Source: Flavobacteriaceae bacterium (GTDB lineage Bacteria; Bacteroidota; Bacteroidia; Flavobacteriales; Weeksellaceae). Taken from it: a stretch of DNA of 64,000 nt. Shown one piece after another: positions 27,013 through 36,138 of the stretch. The stretch spans positions 1 to 64,000 of the forward strand of contig JAAYKY010000012.1 in NCBI GenBank assembly GCA_012522185.1, given 5' to 3'. Both the position numbers and the translations under genes were made by a program. The notes under the pieces were generated by a model. It worked only from the letters and a program-made list of their open reading frames with translations. It was not told the origin of the DNA and did no database searches. Position 1 is the stretch's first letter, and every line of letters starts with the position of its first letter.

Positions 27013-27243
27013 CGAAACTAATAAGATTTATGAATCAAGTATTCTTAATTTATAGTATTTCCTATGCATTTAAATTTATAGTCTAAACATATCATTTTCT
27101 GTTTTTTGAGATTAAAAGTCTCACAGAAGTTAAGGGAATTCACAAAGCCTGAGTTATAGAAAACAACCCTAAACGGCGAAATTGATATTAATTGAGTTCA
27201 AAATTAATTTGTTTCTAAGGAAAGTGAAAAACTGTTATACAAA
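27013..27243. other. Intergenic stretch without a recognisable gene
   Basis: Together with the leader this makes a gene-free gap of 477 bases (26824-27300). This AT-rich part holds only a small 5-bp hairpin near 27108-27124. I see no reading frame, promoter pair or repeat of note. Confidence 0.6.
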
Positions 27244-27270
27244 AAATCCGTCCAAAAACCGGACGGATTT
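27244..27270 (-). terminator. Terminator of the rsfS-ftsH-cdsA-psd operon
   Basis: A perfect 10-bp stem (27244-27253 with 27261-27270) is followed by six T on the minus strand, 31 bases past the last gene of the operon. Confidence 0.88.
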
Positions 27271-27300
27271 AATTCCATAAAATTTAATTCTCAATAAATA

Positions 27301-27546
27301 TTATTCTGTAGATTCCGTTGATTCCTCATTGGTTTCTACCGGAGCAGGAGCGGTGCTCAAGGTATCGTTTACTTCTGAAACAGAATCTTCTGTTTCCACT
27401 TCTTCTGCTGTTTGCCCTTCTTCCTCAACTACCTCTTCTGCAATCTCATCGTAAGTTTCTGGGTAAATCGCTTTATTGCCTTTGGGAGTCGAGTCACAAG
27501 CTACAAACAAAAAGCTTGCTACTATTAAAAGTCCTAATTTTTTCAT
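27301..27546 (-). CDS. Small acidic lipoprotein
   Basis: This 81-residue lipoprotein has Cys17 in the lipobox (FLFVACDS). The mature 64 residues are very acidic and Glu/Thr/Ser-rich with no folded domain evident. It is the last gene of the rsfS-ftsH operon, 42 bases after psd. It could be a surface spacer-like lipoprotein; the function is unknown. Confidence 0.75.
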   Translation of the reverse strand: MKKLGLLIVASFLFVACDSTPKGNKAIYPETYDEIAEEVVEEEGQTAEEVETEDSVSEVNDTLSTAPAPVETNEESTESTE

Positions 27547-27588
27547 ACTATTTTAAATTTCTTTGATTAACTGAATTATTTTACAAAA

Positions 27589-28242
27589 TTAGTTTAATTC
27601 CGCAATTTTTTGGATACCTCCACGAGTTTTATCTCCTTTTTCAACCAGAATCTGGGTTCCAATTGGAAGAAATAAATCCAATCGCGATCCAAATTTAATA
27701 AATCCATATTCTTTACCAGCATCTGCCTTATCACCATCTTTCGCATACATCACAATCCTTCTGGCAACTGCTCCGGCTATCTGCCGAAACAAAATCTTTT
27801 GATTGTTTTCTGTTTCCACCACCACCGTAGTGCGTTCGTTTAATTCAGAAGATTTCGGATGAAAAGCCACCATGAACTTTCCTTTATGGTATTTCGTATA
27901 AATAACTTTTCCAGAAACCGGATATCGAGTTACATGCACGTTCAATGGTGACATGAAAATCGAAAGTTGAATGCATTTTCCTTTTATAAATTCATTTTCT
28001 TCTACTTCTTCAATCACCACTACTTTCCCATCTACAGGTGCAATGATGTCTTGTGGTGAGAATTCTCCAATTCGTTCAGGATTTCTGAAAAACCAAACAA
28101 TCAAACCATATAAAACCCAAATAGGAAGAATCAGCAACCAAATGAAATAAGCCGGTAAGTAGAGAGAAATTAGAATACTTAGAGCCAAGAATAAAATAAA
28201 AAATCCAATTAAAATAATGCGTCCTTCTTTGTGCAGTTTCAT
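27589..28242 (-). CDS. psd: Phosphatidylserine decarboxylase family protein
   Basis: This 217-residue membrane-associated enzyme forms phosphatidylethanolamine from phosphatidylserine. Two N-terminal membrane segments (about 10-55) are followed by PVDGKVV and HVTRYPVSG, and the self-cleavage site is Gly185-Ser186 in KFGSRLD. The serine becomes the pyruvoyl cofactor of the small subunit. It belongs to the short Psd class common in Bacteroidota. The ATG at 28242 is preferred over a TTG three codons upstream because the family starts MKLHKEG. It follows cdsA, matching the phospholipid pathway order. Confidence 0.93.
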   Translation of the reverse strand: MKLHKEGRIILIGFFILFLALSILISLYLPAYFIWLLILPIWVLYGLIVWFFRNPERIGEFSPQDIIAPVDGKVVVIEEVEENEFIKGKCIQLSIFMSPLNVHVTRYPVSGKVIYTKYHKGKFMVAFHPKSSELNERTTVVVETENNQKILFRQIAGAVARRIVMYAKDGDKADAGKEYGFIKFGSRLDLFLPIGTQILVEKGDKTRGGIQKIAELN

Positions 28243-28297
28243 CTGATTCAAATTAAATTATTACCTTCTAAATCTTAGGTTCAAATTGGATTAGTGA

Positions 28298-29131
28298 TTA
28301 TAAAATGTTTGATATTAAAAGATATAAATATACTATGGGTATGACAAATATAAAGCTATCTAGTCTATCTAAAAAGCCGCCGTGTCCGGGAATTAGTTTC
28401 CCACTGTCTTTGGCATTGAACATTCGTTTTAGTTTGGATTCTACCAAATCACCGATCGGCGCAGCAATTCCCACGATAAGTCCGATGATCCACCAGTTAA
28501 TTTTAGTTTCCGTCACGATAAAATATTCTAATAAGTATCCAGCGAAAACCGTAAATACAAATCCCCCAATGGCGCCTTCCCAGGATTTTCCACCGGAAAT
28601 TCGAGGGGCTAATTTATGTTTGCCCCAAAGACTTCCTATCACATAAGCCATGATGTCACTTACCCAAATCAGGATGAAAATAAAAAGAATTTCATGGGTA
28701 ATTACTTCTTTTCCCAATACGTATTCTGTTTGGGGAATAGTAAGTGCCAACGAAAAAGGAACCGCTAAATAAATGACACTGATGGTCGCTTTTCCAAATT
28801 CAATATATAGTTCATTGCTCGAAAACAAAATGGTATAGCATGCGAGTATGAAGAGAATCGGTCCGGCGAAACTCAAGGATTCCGGTACAAAAGCAGTTTG
28901 TTGTTGAAATAAATAATCGGAAAAGAAATAAAAAACACCGGCAGATCCGAGAAAAGCAAGTGCAATGTAAATTTTATCCGTTAATTCTGTAATGGAAATA
29001 AATTCAATAAAACAAAGAAGGAAAAGCAAAGCCATTAAGCCGGCAAAAACCCAAGGTCCTGAAGTAGTGGCAAAAACAATCAGCCCTATGTACAAAGAAC
29101 CAAAAACAATGCGGGGCAATAAATCTTTCAT
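28298..29131 (-). CDS. cdsA: Phosphatidate cytidylyltransferase
   Basis: This 277-residue integral membrane enzyme makes CDP-diacylglycerol from phosphatidic acid and CTP. About eight membrane helices are visible. The family signature KDSGKLIPGHGGFLDRLDS lies near the C-terminus (about 239-257), and GGKSWEG near 180 is also conserved. It sits 11 bases after the LUD gene and 55 bases before psd. Confidence 0.95.
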   Translation of the reverse strand: MKDLLPRIVFGSLYIGLIVFATTSGPWVFAGLMALLFLLCFIEFISITELTDKIYIALAFLGSAGVFYFFSDYLFQQQTAFVPESLSFAGPILFILACYTILFSSNELYIEFGKATISVIYLAVPFSLALTIPQTEYVLGKEVITHEILFIFILIWVSDIMAYVIGSLWGKHKLAPRISGGKSWEGAIGGFVFTVFAGYLLEYFIVTETKINWWIIGLIVGIAAPIGDLVESKLKRMFNAKDSGKLIPGHGGFLDRLDSFIFVIPIVYLYLLISNIL

Positions 29132-29142
29132 TTCTAAATTTC

Positions 29143-29739
29143 TTAAACCTGTTCAACCAAAAACAAATAAATATTTTTGGCAGTGGAGGAGGCATCTACA
29201 TTGTGCATGTTCTTTCCTCTGATTGAAGTTATCCCCGTTGGGATATTATCTCCCTTGCTGGACTTTAATCGCTGCAAAGCTTCACTGATATTGGAAACCA
29301 ATTGAGAAGGTGAGGCGTAAACGATGATATTTTGAGGTAAGTCCTCTTGTTTTCTGCCATTTGTTTGATGAGAAGAAAGCATAATCGCTCCATCGAAAGC
29401 GACGAGATATTCGCATTCAATCATAGCAAAATCGGATTTTGCGGTAGAAGAAGCTGTATGTTTTATGTTGGATCTTCCCAGGAGAGATATCAATTTACTA
29501 TCGAAACAAAGTACTTCATCGATTTGTTCATTGTCACTTATGTATTTTAAATTCTCCAAAACTTCTTGCTCGTTGCTGCAATAGAAAAAGAAGCCACCGC
29601 CTGCCACAAAGTTTTTTGTAAACAAAACATCGATGGGTTCTTGGGTTTTGAAAGTGACAAATTCCAATTCAGTATCCTCGTCTTCCTTTTCTTCGGTTTG
29701 AGGCGATAAAAACTGTTTAATTTTTTTCCACATACTCAT
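29143..29739 (-). CDS. LUD-domain protein (LutC/YkgG type)
   Basis: This 198-residue cytoplasmic protein has a LUD domain, as in lactate-utilisation protein LutC. The C-terminal part is typical (IIVYASPSQLVSNISEAL, then GDNIPTGITSIRGKN). Its partners LutA and LutB are absent here. Instead the gene sits between ftsH and cdsA, so its role is probably not lactate oxidation. A second ATG two codons downstream is an alternative start. The function in this operon is unknown. Confidence 0.8.
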   Translation of the reverse strand: MSMWKKIKQFLSPQTEEKEDEDTELEFVTFKTQEPIDVLFTKNFVAGGGFFFYCSNEQEVLENLKYISDNEQIDEVLCFDSKLISLLGRSNIKHTASSTAKSDFAMIECEYLVAFDGAIMLSSHQTNGRKQEDLPQNIIVYASPSQLVSNISEALQRLKSSKGDNIPTGITSIRGKNMHNVDASSTAKNIYLFLVEQV

Positions 29740-29790
29740 AAATCATGAGAATTGACGAAAATACTAATTTAAATGAATTATCTTAAAGGA

Positions 29791-31827
29791 TTAATCTTTT
29801 TTTTCTACAGTTTCATCCTGAATCACTGGTTTTTTTTCAGTTTCTGAGTTCATTGCAGAAACCACATTTCCCGGTGGGTCGATATTTTCATCGTCTTCAA
29901 AAATTCTTTCTCCGAAAATTTCGACCAAATCTTCACGGAAAATCACCTCTTTTTCCAATAATTTTTCCGCCAGTTGATCCAATTTCTCACGGTTTTCAAC
30001 CAAAAGATCTTTCGCGCGTTGGTATTGATCTTCGATGATATTGGAAACTTCCTGATCTATCAATTTGGCTGTTTCCTCGCTATAAGGCTTACTGAATCCA
30101 TATTCGTTCTGACCGGTCGAGTCATAATAAGATACATTTCCAATTCGTTCGTTCAATCCATAAATGGTTACCATAGCTGAAGCTTGCTTGGTTACTCTTT
30201 CCAAATCGCTCAAAGCACCTGTGGAAATATCTCCAAATACAACTTCTTCTGCTGCTCGGCCTCCCATGGTAGCGGCAATTTCATCCAGCAATTGTTCCGT
30301 TGTTGTAATCTGACGTTCTTCGGGTAGGTACCAAGCTGCACCTAAAGATTTACCTCTTGGGACAATGGTAACTTTCACCAAAGGAGCTGCGTGAGGCAGA
30401 AGCCATCCGATGGTGGCATGGCCGGCTTCGTGATAAGCAATTCTACGTTTCTCTTTGGGTTTGATTAATTTATTTTTCTTTTCGAGTCCTCCAACGATGC
30501 GGTCCACTGCATCCAAGAAGTCCTGACGTTCTACTTTGTCTTTGTTTTTACGAGCGGCCACAAGCGCAGCTTCGTTACAAACGTTTGCAATATCGGCTCC
30601 ACTAAATCCAGGTGTTTGTTTGGCTAGGAAATCCGAATCAACATCAGTTCCAAGTGTCAATGGTTTCAAGTGGACTTCAAAGATTTCTTTTCTTTCATTC
30701 AATTCCGGTAAATCCACATGGATCAAACGGTCAAATCTCCCGGCACGCATCAAAGCTTTGTCCAATACATCGGCACGGTTGGTAGCTGCCAGTACGATTA
30801 CATTGGTATCGGTACCGAAACCGTCCATTTCAGTCAGAAGCTGATTCAGGGTGTTTTCTCTCTCATCGTTTCCACCTGTGAAATTATTTTTTCCTCGGGC
30901 ACGACCGATGGCATCGATTTCATCAATAAATATAATGGCAGGTGCTTTGTCTTTTGCATTTTTAAACAAATCCCGAACGCGTGAAGCTCCAACTCCCACA
31001 AACATTTCTACGAAATCTGAGCCCGAAAGCGAGAAAAACGGCACTTTGGCTTCGCCTGCAACGGCTTTGGCCAAAAGTGTTTTACCGGTTCCAGGAGGGC
31101 CTACAAGCAAAGCTCCTTTCGGAATTTTACCTCCGAGTTTCGTGAATTTTTCCGGGTTTTTAAGGAATTCAACGATTTCCTCCACTTCTTCTTTGGCTCC
31201 TTCCAGTCCAGCTACATCCTGAAAGGTAACACGAACTTTGTCGTTTTCATCAAATAATTTTGCACGAGATTTTCCGATATTGAAAATCTGTCCGCCCGGT
31301 CCACCGCCGGCAGCACCCAGCCTTCGGAACATGAAATACCAAATAGCTCCAAAAATCAAGACCCAAATCAGGATGTTCCAAAAAATACCACTGAATTTAT
31401 CTGGAGGTATATTGGTGTAATTGGTGCTCAAATTATTTTCCTGAATGGTTTGTTCGATTTCGGTTTCGAAATTAGCGTTGTCCGCTACGATAAAGGAGTA
31501 TTGAGGCGCAGCCTGTGCAAAAGCTGACATATTGGAGTTCTCTTTGAAACCTTTGAATTGATCTAATTTCAAAGCTTCATCAGTCAAATAAACATCGACT
31601 TTGTTGTCTTCAAGGTGGAGTCGAACGGATTTTACATAGCCTTGATTTAAATATTCAAAAAAGGTTCCTCGATCCAAACGTTTGGACTCACCGGCCATAC
31701 TGCTTGAGAAAAACCAAAATCCAATTAGTAAAAACCCTACTATGGCATAAATCCACATGGGGTTAAAAGAATTGCCAGGATTGGTTTTTTTGGGATTATT
31801 ATTGTTTTTATTATCGTTAGTGTTCAA
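29791..31827 (-). CDS. ftsH: ATP-dependent zinc metalloprotease FtsH
   Basis: This 678-residue membrane-anchored AAA+ protease has a first membrane helix at about 24-42 and a second at 146-168 with the extracytoplasmic domain between. The Walker A motif GPPGTGKT is at 243-250, Walker B at [11 protein letters not shown], the SRH arginines at RAGRFDR, and the zinc motif HEAGH at 466-470. FtsH degrades misassembled membrane proteins and, in other bacteria, lipid-synthesis enzymes, which makes its place in an operon with cdsA and psd notable. It lies 10 bases after rsfS. Confidence 0.98.
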   Translation of the reverse strand: MNTNDNKNNNNPKKTNPGNSFNPMWIYAIVGFLLIGFWFFSSSMAGESKRLDRGTFFEYLNQGYVKSVRLHLEDNKVDVYLTDEALKLDQFKGFKENSNMSAFAQAAPQYSFIVADNANFETEIEQTIQENNLSTNYTNIPPDKFSGIFWNILIWVLIFGAIWYFMFRRLGAAGGGPGGQIFNIGKSRAKLFDENDKVRVTFQDVAGLEGAKEEVEEIVEFLKNPEKFTKLGGKIPKGALLVGPPGTGKTLLAKAVAGEAKVPFFSLSGSDFVEMFVGVGASRVRDLFKNAKDKAPAIIFIDEIDAIGRARGKNNFTGGNDERENTLNQLLTEMDGFGTDTNVIVLAATNRADVLDKALMRAGRFDRLIHVDLPELNERKEIFEVHLKPLTLGTDVDSDFLAKQTPGFSGADIANVCNEAALVAARKNKDKVERQDFLDAVDRIVGGLEKKNKLIKPKEKRRIAYHEAGHATIGWLLPHAAPLVKVTIVPRGKSLGAAWYLPEERQITTTEQLLDEIAATMGGRAAEEVVFGDISTGALSDLERVTKQASAMVTIYGLNERIGNVSYYDSTGQNEYGFSKPYSEETAKLIDQEVSNIIEDQYQRAKDLLVENREKLDQLAEKLLEKEVIFREDLVEIFGERIFEDDENIDPPGNVVSAMNSETEKKPVIQDETVEKKD

Positions 31828-31837
31828 GTCAAATTTT

Positions 31838-32200
31838 TTAAATGGTTATTGAAATTTCTTTAGCATCTCCCCACAAACTTTCAATGTCATAATATTCGCG
31901 GTATTCCTTCTGAAAGACGTGGACGATGACATTTGTATAGTCCATCAAAATCCACTGGGCATTGTCGTTTCCCTCAACGTGCCAAGGTCTTTCTTTGGTC
32001 GCATTTCGAACTTTCTTTTCTACCGAAGCTGCTATAGAAGAAACGTGGGTATTGGAATTTCCGTTGCAGATAATGAAGTATTCACAAAAGGCATTTTCAA
32101 TTTCTCTCAAATCAAGTACTACTACATCTTCGCCTTTCAAATCCAAAATGGAGTCAACTATTGTATCAATTAATGTTTTAGAATCTACTTTTTTACTCAT
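31838..32200 (-). CDS. rsfS: Ribosome silencing factor RsfS
   Basis: This 120-residue RsfS/YbeB/Iojap protein binds L14 and blocks subunit joining. Family segments are visible: DVVVLDLREIENAFCEYFIICNGNSN, ERPWHVEGNDNAQWILMDY and VHVFQKEYREYYDIESLWGDA (each directly readable in parts). It is the first gene of the operon, with a promoter (TAATTTTG at 32219-32226) 18 bases upstream. Confidence 0.97.
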   Translation of the reverse strand: MSKKVDSKTLIDTIVDSILDLKGEDVVVLDLREIENAFCEYFIICNGNSNTHVSSIAASVEKKVRNATKERPWHVEGNDNAQWILMDYTNVIVHVFQKEYREYYDIESLWGDAKEISITI

Positions 32201-32218
32201 TCAAACTTTTATAAGTTG

Positions 32219-32226
32219 CAAAATTA
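32219..32226 (-). promoter_or_regulatory. -7 element of the rsfS-ftsH operon
   Basis: TAATTTTG on the minus strand lies 18 bases before the rsfS ATG. The -33 region is weak. Confidence 0.5.
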
Positions 32227-32295
32227 GTGAATTATCCACTAAAGTATTAAGATTTTAAATAATTTAGCTACCCTAATAATTAAAATTCGAAATGG

Positions 32296-33012
32296 ATGGA
32301 AATTTATCATTTTGAGTCCCTTCCCAGTACCAATTCCGAACTGATTGAAATGTCCAAAAAAAATGCCAAATCATGGACTGTGGTTTATACCTTCAGACAA
32401 TCCAATGGAAAAGGCTATGCTGGAAATCAATGGAGTTCAGAACCTGATAAAAATTTAGCAGTTAGTGTGTTGATTAAGAGTGTTTTGAGTTATGATGAGT
32501 TGATTTATTTCAACCAATGGCTTTGTTATTCGGTCGCTAACTACCTAAGCCAATTTTCTGATGAAATTTATGTCAAATGGCCGAACGATATAATCATCCA
32601 AAATAAAAAGGTTTGTGGAATTTTAATTGAGACGCATAAGTCTGATAATGAGTTGAATATAATTTCAGGAATTGGTGTTAATGTAAATCAAACGAACTTC
32701 CAAAATCTTGAAAAAGCGGGTTCCCTAAAAACCCAAACCCAAAAAGAATTTGATTTAAAGGAAATTTTGTCAGGTTTACTGACAGAATTGAAAAATAACT
32801 ATGAATGGGTGGAAGCAAAAGATTGGGAGAAAATAAAAAACTTATACAATCAACGTTTATTCAGAGTAAATCAAATCTCGCTTTTCAAAAAAGAAGAAAA
32901 GGAATTCCAAGGAATTATCCGAGGCATCGATAAATTTGGTCAATTAATGGTCGAAACTTCTGATGGCAAAACTCATCCTTTCAAATATAAAGAAATTGAA
33001 TTGAAATATTGA
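32296..33012 (+). CDS. birA: Biotin--[acetyl-CoA carboxylase] ligase
   Basis: This 238-residue ligase attaches biotin to the biotin carboxyl carrier protein. The biotinyl-AMP loop (RQSNGKGYAGNQW), VKWPNDI and KVCGILIE motifs are all present. It lacks the N-terminal DNA-binding domain of E. coli BirA, so it is a group I, enzyme-only ligase. It is divergent from rsfS. Confidence 0.95.
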   Translation: MEIYHFESLPSTNSELIEMSKKNAKSWTVVYTFRQSNGKGYAGNQWSSEPDKNLAVSVLIKSVLSYDELIYFNQWLCYSVANYLSQFSDEIYVKWPNDIIIQNKKVCGILIETHKSDNELNIISGIGVNVNQTNFQNLEKAGSLKTQTQKEFDLKEILSGLLTELKNNYEWVEAKDWEKIKNLYNQRLFRVNQISLFKKEEKEFQGIIRGIDKFGQLMVETSDGKTHPFKYKEIELKY

Positions 33013-33052
33013 ACAAATAAATTTGTTAGCCTAATCTAACTTTATATATTTG
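33012..33052 (+). promoter_or_regulatory. Consensus promoter with overlapping palindrome, TonB receptor gene
   Basis: TTTG (33022-33025), a 19-base spacer and TATATTTG (33045-33052) make a textbook Bacteroidota promoter. A perfect palindrome of 7+2+7 (AACAAAT-AA-ATTTGTT, 33012-33027) covers the -33 box, the position expected of a repressor site. Confidence 0.65.
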
Positions 33053-33069
33053 CCTCATTAATTTTAGCA

Positions 33070-35121
33070 ATGAGAAAATATATAGTTTTATTATTTGGGG
33101 CATTCAGTATCCATTTATTTGGACAAATTGAAGAAGATTTTGCCGAATTTGATTCTGTGGATGACATCGAATTTGAAGGAGCTGTCATCACAGGTACGAT
33201 GAAAGAAGTAAGTCGTTTGGACAGTCCGGTGCCAGTAGAAGTCATTACATCTAAGTTATTTCAAAAAAATCCAAGTCCGAGTTTGTTTGATGCAATCGGT
33301 ATGGTCAACGGAGTTCGGCCACAGATCAATTGCAATGTTTGTAACACCGGTGACATCCAAATCAACGGAATGCAAGGGCCTTATACTATGATTTTAATTG
33401 ATGGAATGCCGATTGTCAGTGCGCTTTCAACGGTTTATGGATTGAATGGAATTCCGAATAGTATGGTGGAAAGAATCGAAGTTGTAAAAGGTCCGGCTTC
33501 TTCACTGTACGGTTCGGAAGCCATGGGTGGTATCATCAATATCATCACCAAAGATGTAGAGAAAGCACCTCAATTTTCCGCAGATTTCTTTACAACTTCT
33601 TGGCTGGAATACAATACAGATTTTTCTACAAAGTTCAAAGTTGGAAAGGCGAGTAGTTTGTTGGGAATCAATTATTTTCAATATATAAATAAGGTGGACA
33701 ATAATGACGATAACTTTACGGATTTAACTTTACAAGATCGGATTTCCATTTTTAATAAATGGAATTTCAATCGAAAAGAAAACCGAAAAGCCGGGATCGG
33801 ACTTCGGTATGTTTACGAAGATCGTTGGGGTGGCGAATTAGAATTCGATAAAAGGACCGATCGTGGAAGTGATGAAGTCTATGGAGAATCCGTTTTCACT
33901 TCTCGTTTTGAAGCCGTGGGGAATTATCAACTTCCACTGAAAGAAAGAATTTATACACAGTTTTCTTATAATTATCACGACCAAGATTCCTGGTATGGCG
34001 ATACGCCTTATAAGGCGAATCAGCAGGTTTTATTTGGACAAATCTATTGGGACAAAAGTTTTGGGAAACATCATATTTTGGCGGGAGCTTCTTTGCGCTA
34101 TACCTTGTACGATGATAATACACCGGCAACGGCTTCAGCAGATGGAAATGAAAATGAGCCTTCGAAAACCATTTTGCCAGGAATATTTATTCAGGATGAA
34201 ATCCAATTCAATCCAGAAAACACGCTTCTACTCGGTTATCGATACGATTACGATGAAAATCATGGGAGTATTCATTCGCCACGTTTGGCTTATAAATGGA
34301 ATTCGTTTAACAAACGACATACCTTGAGGGGAAGTTTTGGAACCGGATTCCGAGTGGTCAATCTATTTACAGAAGATCATGCGGCACTCACCGGATCTAG
34401 GGAAGTGATTATTAAAGAACAGCTTAAACCTGAGAAATCTTACAATGCAAATTTAAATTATGTTGGTCGTTTCAATACCGATTTCATGAATTTGGATTTC
34501 GACCTTACCGGATTTTATTCCTATTTTACCAACAAAATTTTGGGCGATTACGATGTGGACCCCAATCAGATTGTTTATCAGAATTTAAAAGGTCACGCCA
34601 TTTCGCAAGGAATTTCCCTGAATTTGAATTTTTCATTTGGATTTCCGCTTCGATTTTCCACAGGGATAACTTATATGGATGTATTTCGAAAAGAAAAAAA
34701 CGAAGAAAATACAGAAGAGAAGATAGAGGAGTGGTTTGCGCCCAAATGGTCGGGAATATTTGTTGCAACTTATACATTGCCCAAAAATTTCACCTTAGAC
34801 ATCACCGGGAACTGGAACGGCCCGATGCGACTTCCCATTCACCCAAAGGATTATCGACCTGAATATTCTCCTTGGTTTTGCATTGCCAATGTACAAATCA
34901 GTAAAAAATTCAATAATGGCATTGAATTGTACGGAGGAATTAAAAACCTTTTTGATTTTGTGCCGAGCGAAGATCCCCTGATGCGTGCCTTTGATCCTTT
35001 TGATCAATTTGTGGAAGACCCGATTAATAATCCGCATGGATATACATTTGACACTACTTACAACTACGCTTCTCTACAAGGGATTAGAGGATTTTTAGGA
35101 ATTCGTTATGCAATTTTTTAA
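33070..35121 (+). CDS. TonB-dependent receptor with CxxC plug
   Basis: This 683-residue outer-membrane receptor has a signal peptide ending LFGQ (about 18). A plug domain follows at about 50-160 (DSPVPVEVITS, INGMQGPYTMILIDGMPIVS, VVKGPASSLYGSEAMGGIINI), then a 22-strand-type barrel ending in Phe. It resembles the CirA/BtuB class for iron-siderophore, haem or cobalamin uptake. No SusD partner follows. Cys88 and Cys91 in the plug (NCNVCN) are unusual for such receptors. The gene is followed after nine bases by a secreted thioredoxin, probably co-transcribed. The ligand is unknown. Confidence 0.9.
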   Translation: MRKYIVLLFGAFSIHLFGQIEEDFAEFDSVDDIEFEGAVITGTMKEVSRLDSPVPVEVITSKLFQKNPSPSLFDAIGMVNGVRPQINCNVCNTGDIQINGMQGPYTMILIDGMPIVSALSTVYGLNGIPNSMVERIEVVKGPASSLYGSEAMGGIINIITKDVEKAPQFSADFFTTSWLEYNTDFSTKFKVGKASSLLGINYFQYINKVDNNDDNFTDLTLQDRISIFNKWNFNRKENRKAGIGLRYVYEDRWGGELEFDKRTDRGSDEVYGESVFTSRFEAVGNYQLPLKERIYTQFSYNYHDQDSWYGDTPYKANQQVLFGQIYWDKSFGKHHILAGASLRYTLYDDNTPATASADGNENEPSKTILPGIFIQDEIQFNPENTLLLGYRYDYDENHGSIHSPRLAYKWNSFNKRHTLRGSFGTGFRVVNLFTEDHAALTGSREVIIKEQLKPEKSYNANLNYVGRFNTDFMNLDFDLTGFYSYFTNKILGDYDVDPNQIVYQNLKGHAISQGISLNLNFSFGFPLRFSTGITYMDVFRKEKNEENTEEKIEEWFAPKWSGIFVATYTLPKNFTLDITGNWNGPMRLPIHPKDYRPEYSPWFCIANVQISKKFNNGIELYGGIKNLFDFVPSEDPLMRAFDPFDQFVEDPINNPHGYTFDTTYNYASLQGIRGFLGIRYAIF

Positions 35122-35130
35122 TTTTCTTGG

Positions 35131-35574
35131 ATGAAAGAAATTCAAAAAATATTCATTTGTTTTTCATTGATTTTTGGAATCTTTTCAAATGCGCAATCCA
35201 TTGATATAAATGAAATTGAAGCGAAATTAGTAGAGCAACCTAAACATTTGGTTATCAAGTTTTCGACCGAATGGTGTGGAATCTGTAAAATCCAAGACCG
35301 AAGGATTGAGAAAAGCGAAGAACTGAAAGAAATCTTGTCCGAAAGAATTTATTTCATCGAATTCGATGCTGAAACCAAAGAAAGTTTTCAGTTGCTAGGA
35401 AAAGCGTTTAGAGGTCAACCCCATGGGATGCACGAATTTGCGGAAATCTTATTGGAAGGAGAAACTATTTATCCGGCTTGGGTTATATTAAATTCTGATT
35501 TGGAAATCATTTTTAAATATACCGGATTGCTCAAATCAAAAGAATTGATTTCTATTTTTACACAAATTTTGTAG
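35131..35574 (+). CDS. Exported thioredoxin-like protein
   Basis: This 147-residue protein has a signal peptide ending SNAQ (about 22) and a thioredoxin fold with the active-site motif WCGIC (Cys49, Cys52). The cis-proline region is visible as YPAWVIL. It probably acts as a periplasmic disulfide reductase or oxidase. Its position directly after the CxxC-bearing TonB receptor suggests that the receptor plug or its ligand is the redox partner (inference). Confidence 0.85.
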   Translation: MKEIQKIFICFSLIFGIFSNAQSIDINEIEAKLVEQPKHLVIKFSTEWCGICKIQDRRIEKSEELKEILSERIYFIEFDAETKESFQLLGKAFRGQPHGMHEFAEILLEGETIYPAWVILNSDLEIIFKYTGLLKSKELISIFTQIL

Positions 35575-35598
35575 ATTTAATTTTTAAAACAAAAACCA

Positions 35599-36063
35599 AT
35601 GTCTGAAAAACTATTTAACGCCATACGAAGCGATGATTTCAAATCGGTTAAGGAAATTCTGGAAGCAGATAAATCCTTATTGAACATAAAAGATGCTCGC
35701 GGTTCCACTCCTTTGTTACTTGCTACTTATTATGGCTACGAAGATTTGACCGAATATATTTTAAGCCTTGATCCAGAGTTAAACGGAAAGGATGGTTCGG
35801 GAAATACGGCACTGATGGGCGTTTGTTTCAAAGGGCATTATGGAATTGCAGAAATGCTTCTGAAAGCAGGTGCCGATCCCAATATCCAAAACGAAATGGG
35901 CGGTACAGCTCTCTCATTTGCTGCCATGTTCAACAAAGTGGATTTGGTTCGATTGCTACTTTCCCATGGTGCGGAAAAAGATATCAAAGACAATCAGGGC
36001 ATGACTGCTTTGCAGCAGGCCGAACGTCAAGGATTTTATGAAATAATGGATTTTTTGAGGTAA
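35599..36063 (+). CDS. Ankyrin-repeat protein
   Basis: This 154-residue cytoplasmic protein consists of about four ankyrin repeats (GSTPLLLATYYGYEDL, GNTALMGVCFKGHYGIAEMLLKAGADPN, GGTALSFAAMFNKVDLVRLLLSHGA and GMTALQQAERQGFYEI blocks). It has no signal peptide, so it probably binds a protein partner. It lies 24 bases after the thioredoxin gene and has its own terminator. Single bacterial ankyrin proteins are sometimes linked to catalase and peroxide defence; the convergent yaaA gene would fit that, but this is only suggestive. Confidence 0.88.
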   Translation: MSEKLFNAIRSDDFKSVKEILEADKSLLNIKDARGSTPLLLATYYGYEDLTEYILSLDPELNGKDGSGNTALMGVCFKGHYGIAEMLLKAGADPNIQNEMGGTALSFAAMFNKVDLVRLLLSHGAEKDIKDNQGMTALQQAERQGFYEIMDFLR

Positions 36064-36085
36064 AAAATCAATTTAAAATCTGAAC

Positions 36086-36128
36086 AACGGCGGATCTCAC
36101 AGCTTCTATGTGGTATTCGCCGTTTTTT
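36086..36128 (+). terminator. Terminator of the TonB receptor-thioredoxin-ankyrin operon
   Basis: A 7-bp GC-rich stem (36086-36092 with 36118-36124) has a 25-base loop and a run of six T on the plus strand. Confidence 0.7.
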
Positions 36129-36138
36129 CCAATGGAGC

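Noticed and set aside
30718-31222. Open frames of about 90-120 residues antisense to ftsH
   Set aside because: They mirror the conserved AAA domain codons. There is no promoter or plausible N-terminus.
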